Numbered from the stretch's first letter, positions 18,375 to 29,000 are shown. The stretch is 64,000 bases of DNA from Oleomonas cavernae (GCF_003590945.1 NZ_QYUK01000008.1:558001-622000), one strand, 5' to 3'. Numbers and translations are program-made. Notes: a model not told the origin generated them from the sequence alone.

Positions 18375-19154
18375 TCAGCGGCCGGGTGACGTGATGATCA
18401 GCTCGGCCGCCTTGATCGGCCGGATGCTGCCGTAAGTGGTTTCGACGGCCTGGATGGATGCCCAGGCGAACAGGCGCCGGATCTCGGGGCGGTCGTTGAG
18501 GGACAGCACGAAGCGGCCTCGAAGGCCCTTCAGAACCGCTTCGAGCCGCCCGAAATCCGCCCGCGAGAACAGGCCGTCGCCATAGTCCGCCTCGCAGCCC
18601 CAATAGGGCGGGTCCACATAAATTAATGTGTCCGGCCGGTCGTAGCGCTTGATGAAGACCTCGAAATCCAGCCGCTCGATGGTGACCCGCGCCAGACGCC
18701 GATGGGAGGCCAGCAGGTGCCGGCGCACGGCCACCGGCGACTTGCCGCGCGCGGTTGCGGGGTTGCTGATGAAGGAGCCATCGGTGGGGTCAGATCGGAA
18801 CCGCGCCCCCTGAAGCATGTGGAACCGGGCTGCCCGCTCGATATCAGTCAGCGTCGCCGGGTTGCTGGCCAGCAGCCGGTCGAAGGTGGCGCGGGCATGG
18901 AGATCGAGGCGCAATTGGTCGAGCAGGGCCTTGGGGTGGCGCTGGACGATGCGGAAGAGGTTGACGATCTCGCCGCCGGCATCGTTGATCGCCTCGACCA
19001 CGGCCGGCTTGGTACGGCGGAAGAAGATGCCGCCGGCACCGACGAAGGGCTCGGCATAGCAGCGATGCGGGATGGCCTCGATCATGGGGACGATGCGGCT
19101 CGCGAGATTGCGCTTACCGCCGAGGTAGGGGACCAGGCCCTTGGCCGACTTCAT
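18375..19154 (-). CDS. Phage D12-class DNA adenine N6-methyltransferase (Dam family)
   Basis: 259 residues. The SAM motif region PYLGGKR begins near residue 9, EPFVGAGG follows, and the catalytic DPPYWG is at about residue 177, in the order of D12-class (alpha) enzymes. The ATG at 19154 is chosen because the family begins there; the longer open frame to 19481 has no similarity upstream. The start lies inside the com-like gene (41-base overlap), the arrangement Mu uses to make mom translation depend on Com. It probably methylates phage DNA late in infection to evade restriction. Confidence 0.85.
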   Translation of the reverse strand: MKSAKGLVPYLGGKRNLASRIVPMIEAIPHRCYAEPFVGAGGIFFRRTKPAVVEAINDAGGEIVNLFRIVQRHPKALLDQLRLDLHARATFDRLLASNPATLTDIERAARFHMLQGARFRSDPTDGSFISNPATARGKSPVAVRRHLLASHRRLARVTIERLDFEVFIKRYDRPDTLIYVDPPYWGCEADYGDGLFSRADFGRLEAVLKGLRGRFVLSLNDRPEIRRLFAWASIQAVETTYGSIRPIKAAELIITSPGR

Positions 19155-19314
19155 GAAGATCTGCCGACGCTCGCGGGCGCTCTGGCGTCGGGCTCGTGGC
19201 CCTGAAATGGGTGACCAGGCCGCAACGGCGGCACTTGATCTCGATGCCGTCCAGGCAGGCCGAAGGAGCCGCCCGGAACAAGAGAACATTACAGCAACAT
19301 CTAATAGCGCGCAC
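19114..19314 (-). CDS. com: Com-like zinc-finger translational activator
   Basis: 66 residues from a GTG start. The N-terminus reads IRCCCNVLLFRA and is followed by IEIKCRRCGLVTHF, the signature of Mu Com: an N-terminal cysteine cluster and a CxxC zinc finger. Mu Com binds the mom mRNA and opens its translation start. Here the gene overlaps the adenine methylase start by 41 bases, so the regulated target is probably the methylase. The start is uncertain because no strong ribosome binding site precedes the GTG. Confidence 0.75.
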   Translation of the reverse strand: MRAIRCCCNVLLFRAAPSACLDGIEIKCRRCGLVTHFRATSPTPERPRASADLHEVGQGPGPLPRR

Positions 19315-19468
19315 GCTCGAATCACCGCATTCTTGGCCCCGCCTGGTCGACAGGTGGCGGGACGGCCTAGCAGAGGCCTGGCGAAGTCGTGCGGGTGCCC
19401 TCCCCGCGGTTCGGGGTGCGTCAACACCCCGTCCCCCGCCGGCCGGTGGCCGCCAAGGAAATCAGCCG

Positions 19469-20119
19469 TCACGTTGGCCACCCCGCGTCGAGATCGAGCA
19501 GGTCGAGCGCGGTGTGCGTGTCAGCCGCGTCGATCGCCGCCTTGCCTTCCCAGGCCACGGCATAGAGTGCGGCGACCCGCATCGTGACCGCCTGAGACAG
19601 CCCGATCACCTGCTCTGGGGTCAGCAGCCTGGTCAGGTCGTCGGCTGCCCGGAAGGGGATCAGCACATTCTCGGCTTGGGCGGTGATGGCGAGCAGGGCA
19701 AAGGTGGTGAGCCCCAGGATATTGCGGAAGTCGGTGTCGTTCCTGGTGTCGACGGTGAACACCAAGCCCCCGCCCAGGTCGACCGGAACCCCCGCCGCGA
19801 TATGGCTGTCGCGGATCACGTCAACCTCGGCGCGCAGGGCCAGGCGGTAGGCCTGCAAGGCCGGCGGCGGGGTCAGCCCGCCTGCCGGTACCGGCTCGAT
19901 GTCCGCCCCCGCGACCTCGAACGGCGCCAGCGCTGCCGGCATCCGGTCGATGCTGGCCAGGAAGGCGGAACCAGGCCCGCGCTCGCCCTGGTCGCCCTCG
20001 CTCGAAGGGTCGGGTCTGCGCAGCCAATGGTCCACGGCCTGCGCGCCCACCGCCGACAACGCGGCATCGACCGCGGCGGCCGCCTCTGGACTGTCGAAGA
20101 TCAGGACAACGCTGCGCAT
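19469..20119 (-). CDS. Phage tail fibre-associated protein with DUF4376-type domain
   Basis: 216 residues. The C-terminal 110 or so (from RLALRAEVDVIRDSH to AWEGKAAID) match the DUF4376 pattern seen at the ends of tail-fibre or chaperone genes in phages. The N-terminal part has a short proline-rich linker. It is the last gene of the tail operon, 7 bases after the spike-like gene. Confidence 0.65.
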   Translation of the reverse strand: MRSVVLIFDSPEAAAAVDAALSAVGAQAVDHWLRRPDPSSEGDQGERGPGSAFLASIDRMPAALAPFEVAGADIEPVPAGGLTPPPALQAYRLALRAEVDVIRDSHIAAGVPVDLGGGLVFTVDTRNDTDFRNILGLTTFALLAITAQAENVLIPFRAADDLTRLLTPEQVIGLSQAVTMRVAALYAVAWEGKAAIDAADTHTALDLLDLDAGWPT

Positions 20120-20126
20120 GTCGGGC

Positions 20127-21368
20127 CTATGCCGCCAGGGACTGCAACTCGGCGTCGGCGATCCGCGCCGGCCAATACTTCAGGCGGCGCAGATACCCGT
20201 CGAGATAGGAGGTCGCGCCGGCCGCCTCGCTCTGGCCGATGGTCAGCTTGTTGACGCCCGTGGGCATGTCCGCCGCTGTGTCGCTGACCACCGTCGCCGG
20301 GGTGTAGACCGCGGCGACGCTGTCCTTCACCCAGGCCGTAGCACAGCGGGCGACGGCGCCGGCCGAGAGCACCGCCCCCGAGAGCTGTGCCTGGGCGACG
20401 CCCGCGGTGGTGACGCGGGCGCGGGGCGTGCCGCCGGCATCGACGCGCAGGTTGACGGTGTTCGAACTCGACCCGTCCGACAGGGTGGCGATGTAGTAGG
20501 TCTGGGTCACCCCCGACTGCGTCGGATAAGCGTGGTCGGCCGACCATTCGGCGAGGAAGGCACCCGCCAGCGCATTGAAGCTGATGCCGGTAAAGGGAAA
20601 CGACACGGTATCGACCGCCCGCGTCACCGTCGCCGCCGTGGTCGGGATATAGGAGCTGGGATAGGCGCCGATCTCGCACTGGGCGCCGCCAAGGTAGAGG
20701 CCCGACGTGCCGTCGCCGGCATAGGCTGACGCCCCCAGCGCATCGAGCATCTCGACCTCGGCATTGCCCGACGCGGTCGCGGTCGCCGTGCCCACCACAT
20801 AAGCATAGAAGAAGCCGTTGACCGCCGGCAGGATGCCGCCGCGCACGGCGCCGCCGCCGGTCGCCGTCACCGCACCGGTCGACAGGTCGACGTCCACGAA
20901 GCAGTTGGCCGCGAACTGTGACGACGGCAGCCGGATCCGAGCACGGGTGCGCTCGCCCTTCAGCAAGCGCGCGCCCCAGCAATAGTCCTGGCCGGTGGTG
21001 TAGGCGATCGACTGCGCCGCGTAGTGTCGCACCGACGATGCCGCCTCGACCAGCTTGTCGGCGGTGACGGTACCGAAGGGGCCGGCGACGGCATTGGCGG
21101 TGACGCTCGCCGCCGACTTGATCCAGGCGGCGTTGTCGATCTCTTCCGAGCGCAGCGCCAGGTTGGTTCGAGAACCTTCGATCTGAAGGCCTCGGCGCTC
21201 GCGCGTGACCGGGTCATAGGCGATGCGTGGTTCATTGACCTGGGCGGTGCGCAGCAGGCCGTCCTGGCCGATGCAGGTGGCGATCGATGCGCGGCTGAAG
21301 GTCAGGCGCGGGTCGAGCATGCCGGCATGGACGAATTCAAGGGTAAGGCCGGGCGCGGGAATGGTCAT
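20127..21368 (-). CDS. Phage tail fibre/spike protein
   Basis: 413 residues from ATG 21368, which overlaps the preceding stop in a TGATG. The segment from LTFSRASIATCIGQDG to EGSRTNLALRSEEI is the phage head-spike/fibre module that precedes carbohydrate-binding jelly-roll (LamG-like) domains; the last 180 residues look like such a domain. It is a probable receptor-binding component. The open frame upstream of 21368 is Arg-rich and not part of the gene. Confidence 0.7.
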   Translation of the reverse strand: MTIPAPGLTLEFVHAGMLDPRLTFSRASIATCIGQDGLLRTAQVNEPRIAYDPVTRERRGLQIEGSRTNLALRSEEIDNAAWIKSAASVTANAVAGPFGTVTADKLVEAASSVRHYAAQSIAYTTGQDYCWGARLLKGERTRARIRLPSSQFAANCFVDVDLSTGAVTATGGGAVRGGILPAVNGFFYAYVVGTATATASGNAEVEMLDALGASAYAGDGTSGLYLGGAQCEIGAYPSSYIPTTAATVTRAVDTVSFPFTGISFNALAGAFLAEWSADHAYPTQSGVTQTYYIATLSDGSSSNTVNLRVDAGGTPRARVTTAGVAQAQLSGAVLSAGAVARCATAWVKDSVAAVYTPATVVSDTAADMPTGVNKLTIGQSEAAGATSYLDGYLRRLKYWPARIADAELQSLAA

Positions 21369-21922
21369 CAAAGCACCTCGTAGTTGGTGGCGCTGGAGGC
21401 GCCGATGTTGACGGTGGTTTCGGACGCTATAGTGAGGTCGGCGGCGGTTCGATTGATCGTGTCGCTGCCGGCACGGGCGACGGTGAGCGAGGTCGCTCCA
21501 CCCCGCTTGATGATGACCCGCCACGGATCACGCAGGCTTGCAGCGGGTGGCAGGGCGAAGGTCAACGCGCCGCTGATCGCGATGAAGGTCTTGCGGTTGT
21601 CGGCCGCCGACAGGGTGAAGCTGTTGGTGACTTCCAGGATGGGCGCCGTGCTCAAGGCTTCGGCCGGCAGGAAGGCTGCGCTGCCCAATTGGTGGAAACG
21701 CACGAGGTCGAGCATGCCCCAGCCCAGGTGTGCCGGGATGCGCGTGAGATCGAACCAGACCGCGGCGGCGGCGGCCGCATCCACGCAGACGTAGATGGTC
21801 GAGGGCGTCGTGGTGGTGTCGAGCCAGAGCGAGCCGAACCAGGCGCCGACGCTCAAGTCGTCGGTCGCGATCGGCGCCCGCGCTTCCTTGAAGTGGGCGA
21901 CCTGGCCGGCAGCGATCCGCAT
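21368..21922 (-). CDS. Phage tail/appendage protein of unknown function
   Basis: 184 residues from ATG 21922 (MRIAAGQVAHF), coupled to the upstream stop by TGATG. Its C-terminal half shares with the next upstream gene a beta-rich module (trailing ALTFALPPAA and GSDTINRTAADLTI versus HPLTLPAF and GADTIDGGAGPLSV), so the two genes look like diverged duplicates of a fibre domain. A baseplate or fibre role is inferred from position. Confidence 0.6.
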   Translation of the reverse strand: MRIAAGQVAHFKEARAPIATDDLSVGAWFGSLWLDTTTTPSTIYVCVDAAAAAAVWFDLTRIPAHLGWGMLDLVRFHQLGSAAFLPAEALSTAPILEVTNSFTLSAADNRKTFIAISGALTFALPPAASLRDPWRVIIKRGGATSLTVARAGSDTINRTAADLTIASETTVNIGASSATNYEVL

Positions 21923-22530
21923 CAGATGCTCCTGAAGCCCGTGGCGGCGCGATAGATCTCCTTCGCGGTGCCGGCCGTCACCGACAGGGGACCGGCGCCA
22001 CCGTCGATCGTGTCGGCGCCGACGACGGCGACCGAGACGGCGGTGGAACCGTGGATGTTCTTGGTCTTGCACCACCAGCCGTCACGGCAAGAGGCGAAGG
22101 CCGGCAGCGTGAGCGGATGGCCGTTGCTGAAGATCACCGCGCCCACCTGGTGGGGCGAGATCGTCAAGGCCCCGGTGGTCTCGATCGGCAGCAGCAGGGG
22201 CGCCACCTGGTCGAGGAAGGCGAGCGCCCCCAGGACGGCGATACGCGGGATGCCGGTCGGGGTCAGGTTGATGCCCCCGGTACCGCCGACGATGGCCGCG
22301 ATGTTGCTCGCATCGGCCGCCGTTTGAACCGCGCTCGCGGCCACTTCGAGGGCCATTCGAGCAGCACCCTTCATGACCAGGGCGACGTCATCGAGGGACG
22401 GCTCGAAATTGACCTGGTGACCACCCGCCGCCATGCCGCCGGCATTGCTGGTCGGGTTGTAGGCAGCGCCGTTGTAGAAGGCTTCGAGGCGCAGCCGGGC
22501 GGCCTCTTCAAGCGTGGTGAGCCCGCTCAT
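21922..22530 (-). CDS. Phage tail/appendage protein of unknown function
   Basis: 202 residues. It overlaps the upstream gene by 4 bases. The C-terminal module resembles that of the following gene; the N-terminal half is alanine-rich and helical. It lies between a putative baseplate protein and fibre genes, so it is probably an appendage component. Confidence 0.6.
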   Translation of the reverse strand: MSGLTTLEEAARLRLEAFYNGAAYNPTSNAGGMAAGGHQVNFEPSLDDVALVMKGAARMALEVAASAVQTAADASNIAAIVGGTGGINLTPTGIPRIAVLGALAFLDQVAPLLLPIETTGALTISPHQVGAVIFSNGHPLTLPAFASCRDGWWCKTKNIHGSTAVSVAVVGADTIDGGAGPLSVTAGTAKEIYRAATGFRSI

Positions 22531-23390
22531 GCGAGGATCTCCTCAAGTTCAAGGGACAGGGTCCAGAAGCGCCGATCCTGGCGCCTCGGCTCGCCACCGC
22601 CCGTGATGCGGGCGGGCCAGGCTTCGCGGAACAGATTGCCGGTGTCGTCGATATCGGGAACGAACAGGACAGGGTCGACCACGTCGCGGTTGATCGACAT
22701 GTCGTAGAGGCGCATCGCCTCGTCTTTCGACAGCATCGACCACTGCATGGTCTGGCGCCGGGCGATGCGGCGGCGATCGACAATCACGCCACCGCCTGGT
22801 GTCTCGTCGACGATCGAGCGGCTGCGGCGATTGAGCGAGCGGCCGAGGTCGAAGTTGTACTCGGCCACGATCGGGTCGCCCATCATCAGGTAGCCGATAT
22901 CGAACTGACCGGCCGTGTTCGCCGTGTCGGACAAGTCGATGCGCCAATAGCGGGCGACGGTGCCGCCAGCCAGCGGGATGACCAGGTGGCGGGAATAACC
23001 GGCGATGTCCTTCACCCGCGGCTGGCCGGTCCAGAAATTGGGCTCTTCCCAGGGCAGCGAGAGCGATGACACCACGCGGCCCAGGACGAGTTGCGAGGCG
23101 ACGTTGAGGATATCACCGGTATGGCCTGACGTGGTCGAGGCGCGATAGGCAAAGGTCGCCTGCAGGGACAGGGTGTGATGGCACAGGGCAATCCAGCGCA
23201 CGGCCTTGTTCGCCCCCAGGTCGATCTCGATGCGGCTGTTGACCGGGTTGGCAATGGCGGTGCAGCGGGCCGGCCGGGCGATCATCCGCGGGTCGAGCAG
23301 GTTGGTCAGCGGCAAGGCCCAGGTGCCGCCGGAAAGCACCACGCCGGTATCGAGGCTCAAGTTGTCGTGAAGGATTGCGCCCTTCGCCAT
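22527..23390 (-). CDS. Phage baseplate/tail-tip protein, unknown function
   Basis: 287 residues with beta-sandwich-like repeats (SRIEIDLGANKAVRWIALCHHTL resembles the discoidin-like module found in phage tail-tip proteins). It starts 1 base after the end of the hub-like gene. A structural role is inferred from context. Confidence 0.6.
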   Translation of the reverse strand: MAKGAILHDNLSLDTGVVLSGGTWALPLTNLLDPRMIARPARCTAIANPVNSRIEIDLGANKAVRWIALCHHTLSLQATFAYRASTTSGHTGDILNVASQLVLGRVVSSLSLPWEEPNFWTGQPRVKDIAGYSRHLVIPLAGGTVARYWRIDLSDTANTAGQFDIGYLMMGDPIVAEYNFDLGRSLNRRSRSIVDETPGGGVIVDRRRIARRQTMQWSMLSKDEAMRLYDMSINRDVVDPVLFVPDIDDTGNLFREAWPARITGGGEPRRQDRRFWTLSLELEEILA

Positions 23391-23391
23391 A

Positions 23392-24954
23392 TCAGCCCCA
23401 CAACCTCAAAGTGACCAGATGCCGCGCGGGCGTCAGGGGGCGCTTACCGATCACGCGGTAGAGCCCGGAAATCGCCTGCTGGGGATAGTCGAGCTGCACG
23501 CAGTCGTCGCCCAGGCGCAGCCCCAGGCTGACCTCGTCCAGTTCGACCACCACGCGCCAGCTCTCCCGCGCGACGCCGAACAGGGCGCCGAGGCTGTCCG
23601 CCAGTGCCTGGGCGTCGGCGGCGGCAACCAGGGGCGTATCGATTGTCAGCTCGCGGGCATTGGGATAGGCCGCGGCGATCGTGGGCGACGTCCAGACCGC
23701 GGTGCGCCATTCCTCGGCCAGCTCGCGCGCCCGGTCGGTGCCGATCACCGCGCCGGCCAGGTCGGCCTCGCGCATGACCGTGTAATTGCGGGCATAGCGC
23801 ACGGTGATCTTCTTGGCCGGGACCAGGCTCTCGCTGTCATCGACCTCGATCGAGCGGACGGCATACTGGTCGATGGTCAGGGCGGCGGGGCCGGATGGTG
23901 CGGTCAGCCGGCCGACCTGCCACACGCCCGCGGCATCGGGGATCGCCCAGCCAGCGAAGCCTCGCGCCAGGGCGCCGATGGCCTCGGCATAGGTGGTGGC
24001 GTCGGGCAGCCACAAGCCGCAGGCGGCGGGCGCTGAGAGCGTTCCGAAGCTGGCGCCAATATCGCCTGGGGGCGTGCCGCGGCGCTCGAGCAGGCGCTTG
24101 ATCAGGGCGGGTGCGGTGGCGGTGTAGCCGCCAGCCCCGATGGTGCCTTGCATGCCCACGGTCACGGTGCCGCCCAGGCCGCCGCCGTACTTCAGCAGGC
24201 CGCGGGTGCGGTCGCGCAGATAGTGCCCGGAAACCGGCGAAGCTGCGTCGAAGGCGGCGCCGGTCAGGTCGGCATCGCGCACCAGGTTCGCATCGCCGCC
24301 ACGGTCGCGGATCGTCTCGGTGGTGAAGTCGCCGCCGTCGTTGATCTGAAGCACCTGGGCGGGGCCGTTCGCACGCGGCGGCGTGATGTTGGCCTTGGTC
24401 AGGTCGCCCAGGGCCAGCGGCACCGGCTTGCCCTTGAGATCGTCGGACAGGCCCTCGTAACCGGTGGCGCCCACGTTGGTGCCCAGATAGAGGCGGGTCT
24501 GCACGTCCTGCTCGATATCGGCGCGCTTGTCGTGGATCGCCAGGCGCAGGCGCGACGGGCCATCGGTTCGGACCTCCCATTGCGGCCGTTCGACCCGGCC
24601 TTTCAGCAGGCAGGTCCAGGTGGCGAAGGGATCGGGCGTGCCATCCTGCGCCGCCCGGCCGAGATAGATGCCGATGTCCTGCCAGCGCCAGGTGCGATAA
24701 CCCGACAGGCTGCCATCAGCGTTGCTCACCACCAGGTCGCCGGCACCCAAGGCGCCTTCGAGCCGTGACAGGTCGGCATAGACGTCGAGCGAGACGTCGC
24801 CGCCTTCCAGCAGCCGCGGGTCGCATAGCGCGTTCGCGCGGTCGGGATCGGTCGCGGCAAAGGGCCGGATCGGGGTATCGGTCCACCGGAAGGTGTTCGT
24901 CGAAACCCCATCGGTGGCCGTCACCTCGGCGAGCAGGACGCGGGTCGCGCTCAT
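23392..24954 (-). CDS. Phage tail tip/baseplate hub-like protein
   Basis: 520 residues in the position of a hub or tail-tip protein directly after the tape measure. It overlaps the tape-measure stop by 4 bases (ATGA). The C-terminal part (DDCVQLDYPQQAISGLYRVIGKRPLTPARHLVTLRLWG) ends like hub proteins of siphophages with a hexameric ring fold. No enzymatic motif was seen. Confidence 0.6.
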   Translation of the reverse strand: MSATRVLLAEVTATDGVSTNTFRWTDTPIRPFAATDPDRANALCDPRLLEGGDVSLDVYADLSRLEGALGAGDLVVSNADGSLSGYRTWRWQDIGIYLGRAAQDGTPDPFATWTCLLKGRVERPQWEVRTDGPSRLRLAIHDKRADIEQDVQTRLYLGTNVGATGYEGLSDDLKGKPVPLALGDLTKANITPPRANGPAQVLQINDGGDFTTETIRDRGGDANLVRDADLTGAAFDAASPVSGHYLRDRTRGLLKYGGGLGGTVTVGMQGTIGAGGYTATAPALIKRLLERRGTPPGDIGASFGTLSAPAACGLWLPDATTYAEAIGALARGFAGWAIPDAAGVWQVGRLTAPSGPAALTIDQYAVRSIEVDDSESLVPAKKITVRYARNYTVMREADLAGAVIGTDRARELAEEWRTAVWTSPTIAAAYPNARELTIDTPLVAAADAQALADSLGALFGVARESWRVVVELDEVSLGLRLGDDCVQLDYPQQAISGLYRVIGKRPLTPARHLVTLRLWG

Positions 24955-26069
24955 GCCGCACCTCGCCGGGCCGCCAGCTTGGTCACCTGGGCATTGGTGG
25001 TGGCCAGCTCGCGGGTCATCGCATGCACTTCACGGCGCAGCTCGGCGTTGTCCTCGGCCTGGCCGTTCTGACCCGACACCAGGACATCGACCACCTGGCG
25101 CAGCATCTCGGCCATGGCCTGGATGTCCCGGCGCAGGGCATTGAAATCGGCGGCGGCGACCGAAGCCCCGCCGTTGCTGCCCGTCGCGGACGCGTCGGCG
25201 ATCGGCGGCGGGGTGACGAGCGCGATCGGCGTGTTGACCGGCTGGCGGCCGGCGGCGTCGATCGCGCGCCGGGCGTCGCGGCCGACGTCCAGGCGCAGGG
25301 TGCGGATGATGCCGTCAAGGCCGTTGTCGTTGGCGGGGAGCCGGCCGGTGCGGTTGACCATGTCCAGCCAGGGACGGGTTTGCGCGGTGACGGACGATGC
25401 GCGGGTGACCCATTCGCCACCAGCCAGGCCGATGGTGCCGCCGCCGGCATATTGGGCCAGCACGCTGTCGACGTTCCACGTACCGTTGCCGACCTGGCCG
25501 CCGTCGCGCATGGCGGCGACGGGCGGGACGAAGGGATGCGCCGCCCGCTCGATCGCCTCGGCCAATGCCTTGACGCCCGCCTGGGGATCGCTCCAGTCGA
25601 TGCCCTTCATCGCCTTGCGATCGTCGCCGTCCAGCCCACCCATGGTGCCCGACAGATTGGCCAGCCACTGGGCGATGATCCCGTCGTAATCGTTGGGGTC
25701 ATCGACAAGCAACCGGCGCTCGCCACCCGAGGCCGCGTTGATGATCAGGCGCATGCCATAGCCATCCGCGCCGCCGACGCCCTGGGAGCGCATGGTCAGC
25801 TTGAAGCCGGGCAACGTCCCTCCCACCAGCTTCTGCACTTCCTTGCCCATGTCGCTGATCATCTTGCCGACGGTCTGCAGGCGGGGGATGTTGGTCTCGC
25901 TGCCGATATCGGTGTTTTTGACCACCTCGCCGAAGGTGTCGGTCGCACCGTCGTAGCTCTGGGTCACCGCCCGCATATGGTGGCCGTCTTCGACGGCATC
26001 GGCGATGCCGCTGGTCTGCGCCATCACGTTGCCAGCACCCTTCGCCGCGGCATCGCCCTTGGCGCTCAC
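24951..26069 (-). CDS. C-terminal part of the tail tape measure protein (separate frame)
   Basis: This open frame (372 residues from a GTG at 26069) continues the tape measure. Reading the same frame further upstream gives alanine-rich helical sequence (ASLVAAVVAGSEKVAALLAQ) that joins the main tape-measure frame at the C-run 26248-26252 if one base is added. There is no ribosome binding site for an independent start. The C-terminal 100 residues form a coiled coil, as is usual where the tape measure meets the tail tip. Confidence 0.7.
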   Translation of the reverse strand: MSAKGDAAAKGAGNVMAQTSGIADAVEDGHHMRAVTQSYDGATDTFGEVVKNTDIGSETNIPRLQTVGKMISDMGKEVQKLVGGTLPGFKLTMRSQGVGGADGYGMRLIINAASGGERRLLVDDPNDYDGIIAQWLANLSGTMGGLDGDDRKAMKGIDWSDPQAGVKALAEAIERAAHPFVPPVAAMRDGGQVGNGTWNVDSVLAQYAGGGTIGLAGGEWVTRASSVTAQTRPWLDMVNRTGRLPANDNGLDGIIRTLRLDVGRDARRAIDAAGRQPVNTPIALVTPPPIADASATGSNGGASVAAADFNALRRDIQAMAEMLRQVVDVLVSGQNGQAEDNAELRREVHAMTRELATTNAQVTKLAARRGAA

Positions 26070-29000
26070 CTGGGCGTCATAGGAGGCGCGGGCGGCAGCG
26101 ACAGCGGCTTCATGCGCCTTTCGGGCCGCGTCGGCATCCAGGATGGCCTGCTGGTCGGCGTCCAGCTTGAGGTATTGCGCCAGCAGCGCCGCGACCTTCT
26201 CGCTGCCGGCGACGACCGCGGCGACCAGGCTGGCCTGGGCGGCATTGCCCCCGCGATCACCTGTTTGATCTGCTCGCTGACCGCGCCTTGCTCCTGCGCC
26301 AGGCGCGCCAGGATATCGGTGGTGGCATTGCCGGTGATGATCTCGCCGGTCTGATCCTCGATCGCGTTGCCCAGGGCATCGGACAGGTCGAGGCCGTCCA
26401 GCAGCGCCTTGACCTGGGCATCGGTCAGGTCTCGGATCTTCACCACCTGGCCGGTGGTGGCGTTGGTCGCGACGACCTGGTCGCCGAGCAGATCGGCCAA
26501 AGCCTCCTGCACCTCGTGCAGGCGCTCGCGGATGGGCCCGCCCGCCGCCGTCTCGCTCAAGCCGGTCGCGGTGATCGCCCGCAAGGCCTGGATGACCTCG
26601 CGAATGCCGGTCGCGCCGGCCGTGGTGCGACCGCTGATGCCCTGCTCGGCCGCCTGCAATGCGGCAGTGACCGCCGCGGCCTTGGCCGTGCTGGAGAGCC
26701 CGCTATCGGTGATCGCCGACAGGGCCGCCAGCACCTTGCGGGTGGCCAGGCCCTCGGCCGTGTCGTTGCCGGCCAGCAGTTGAGACGAGGCCTGGATCGC
26801 GGCCTTGAGCGGCGCGGCTTCCGAGACGCTGACCAGGCCATCCGCCGTCGCCACTGACAGGGCATCGATCACCCCCTTGAGGGCGCGGGCCTCGTCGGAA
26901 TTGTTGCCGGTGATGCCGATGGTGGCGCGGCCGAGCGCATCGCGCACCGTGTCGGCGCGGGCGACCGCCACCAGGCCGGTGCGGGTGACATCCTGCAGGG
27001 CGGCGATCGTGCCGCGCAGGCTGGTCGCCGCGGCGGTGTTGTTGCCGACCAGGGCGGTCTGCGCCGCGTTCAGGGCGCCGGTGATACCCCGCGCGCGGTT
27101 GACATCGATGCCGCCTGCGATCTCGCTGCGGACGTCACGCACGGCCCGGATGGCATCGCCCAGCTTGCCGGTTGCCGAGGTGGCCTGGCCGACCGAAAGG
27201 GTGTTGGTCCGCTCGATCAGATTGCCGATGACATCGAGCGCCGAGAGCTGCTCGCGCAGCAGGGCCGCATTCGGGCCTTCGGGCGCGGTCAGGTTCTCGC
27301 GAATGGCTTCCAGGACGCGGGTCTGGGCATCGAGCAGATCGGCCTGAGTGTCAGCCGACCCGGCCAGGCCCCCGGCCGAAACGCCCGCCTGTTGAAGCAG
27401 CTTCGAAGCCCAGTCGAAATCGCTTTGATAGGCGGGCGCGGAGGCGTTGTAGGCGCGGCTGTCTTCCAGGAAGGCCTGGACGGCGGCGGGCAGGTTCTTC
27501 ATGGCGTCCAGGTCGCCGCCCTTGGCCTTGGTGGCGGTCTGCGTCAGTTCCTGGCGCCGCTGGGCCAGGATCTCGGCCGGCGACAGGGTCGAGAGGTCGC
27601 CCGTCTTCAGGGCGGCAATCGCGTCGTTGATCGAGCCCAGGGCATCGCGATAGGCGGCCGCCGATCGGCGCGCCGCGGTGGCGGCATCCATGGACGTCGA
27701 GATCTGCTCGTCGATCGCCCGGCTCACCAAGCCCAGCGACAGGCCCAGCTGCGCGCCCAGGTTCTCGCTGGCATTCACGATCTCGGCGATGCCGGCGAGC
27801 TGGGCGTCGGTGGCCTGGCGCACGGCGGCGGCGACTTCCAGCGCGGCCAGCCGGGCGACCTTGGACATATCGAGGCCGAGCGTCGCGGCTTCCTTCTGCC
27901 GGATCTCCTGGGCTTTGAGCAGATCGGTGACCTGATCGAAGATCCCGAAGCCGGCGCCCTGGTTGATCGCGCGGTCGAGGCCGTCGTCGAAGCTGTCGCG
28001 GATCTTCTGCATCGACGCGGCATAGCCCGCGGCGACCTCGGTCTGGGTCAGCCCCAGGTCGGACGCCCGCTCGCGCAGCACCTTGAAGGTCTCGTCGAGC
28101 GCCTTCATGGCGGCCTCGGTCTGAGTGATGTCCGTCTTGGCGTCCTTCAGCCCGACCAGAACGAGGGCATACTCGCGCACCGCCGCGGTGGCGCCGCCCA
28201 GGTCGAGTTCCTCGGCATCGTCCTGGAACTTCTTCAGCGCATCGATCTGCGCCGTGAGGCTGTCCCTGATCCCCTTGCGCATGTCGTCTTCAATGCCGAC
28301 GCCGCCGCGCAGGGCGTCCACGGCATCCTTGAAGTCGGCGGCGAAGACGAGCAGGCGCAGCGCTTCGTCGATGTCACCCGAGAAGTCCACCTTGCTCAGG
28401 GCCTTGGTGACCTCTTCGGGCAGCTTGTCGGCATAGAGTTCGCTGATCTTGATGATGGTGCGGCCGATGATCGACTTGACCCCATCGGTGCTGGTCTCGC
28501 CCCGGATCTGGCCGAGATCCTTGCCGTCCTGCCAGAGCTGTGAATAGGAGCCCTCGCGGCTGCCGATCTCGAACTTGAGCTGCAGGTCGCTGAAGTCGAC
28601 GTATTTGCCGAAGGCGGCAAGGGAGGCATCGCGCACCGCGGCACCGGCACCCGTGGCGGCATCGAGATTGGCCTGGCTGAACTTCTTGCCGTTCTGATGG
28701 AACGTCCGCGGGTCTTTGTAGAAATCGTCATAGACCACGTTGGCCGTCTTGTTGCTGGGCTTGTCGTTGTCCATGCCGCCGATCAGGCCGGCGATGGCGC
28801 CGATGATGGCGCCGATCGCCGTGCCGATCACCGGGACAACCGAGCCGATCGCCGCACCGGCCGCGGCGCCGCCCACGGCACCGCCGCCCATCGACACCAG
28901 CTTGTTGCCGGGCGCAATGCCGCTGAGCAGCTGGCCGATGCCGTAACCCGCCGCCAGGATGCCGATGCCGGGGATGATCGTGCCGCCCAGCGTGACACCG

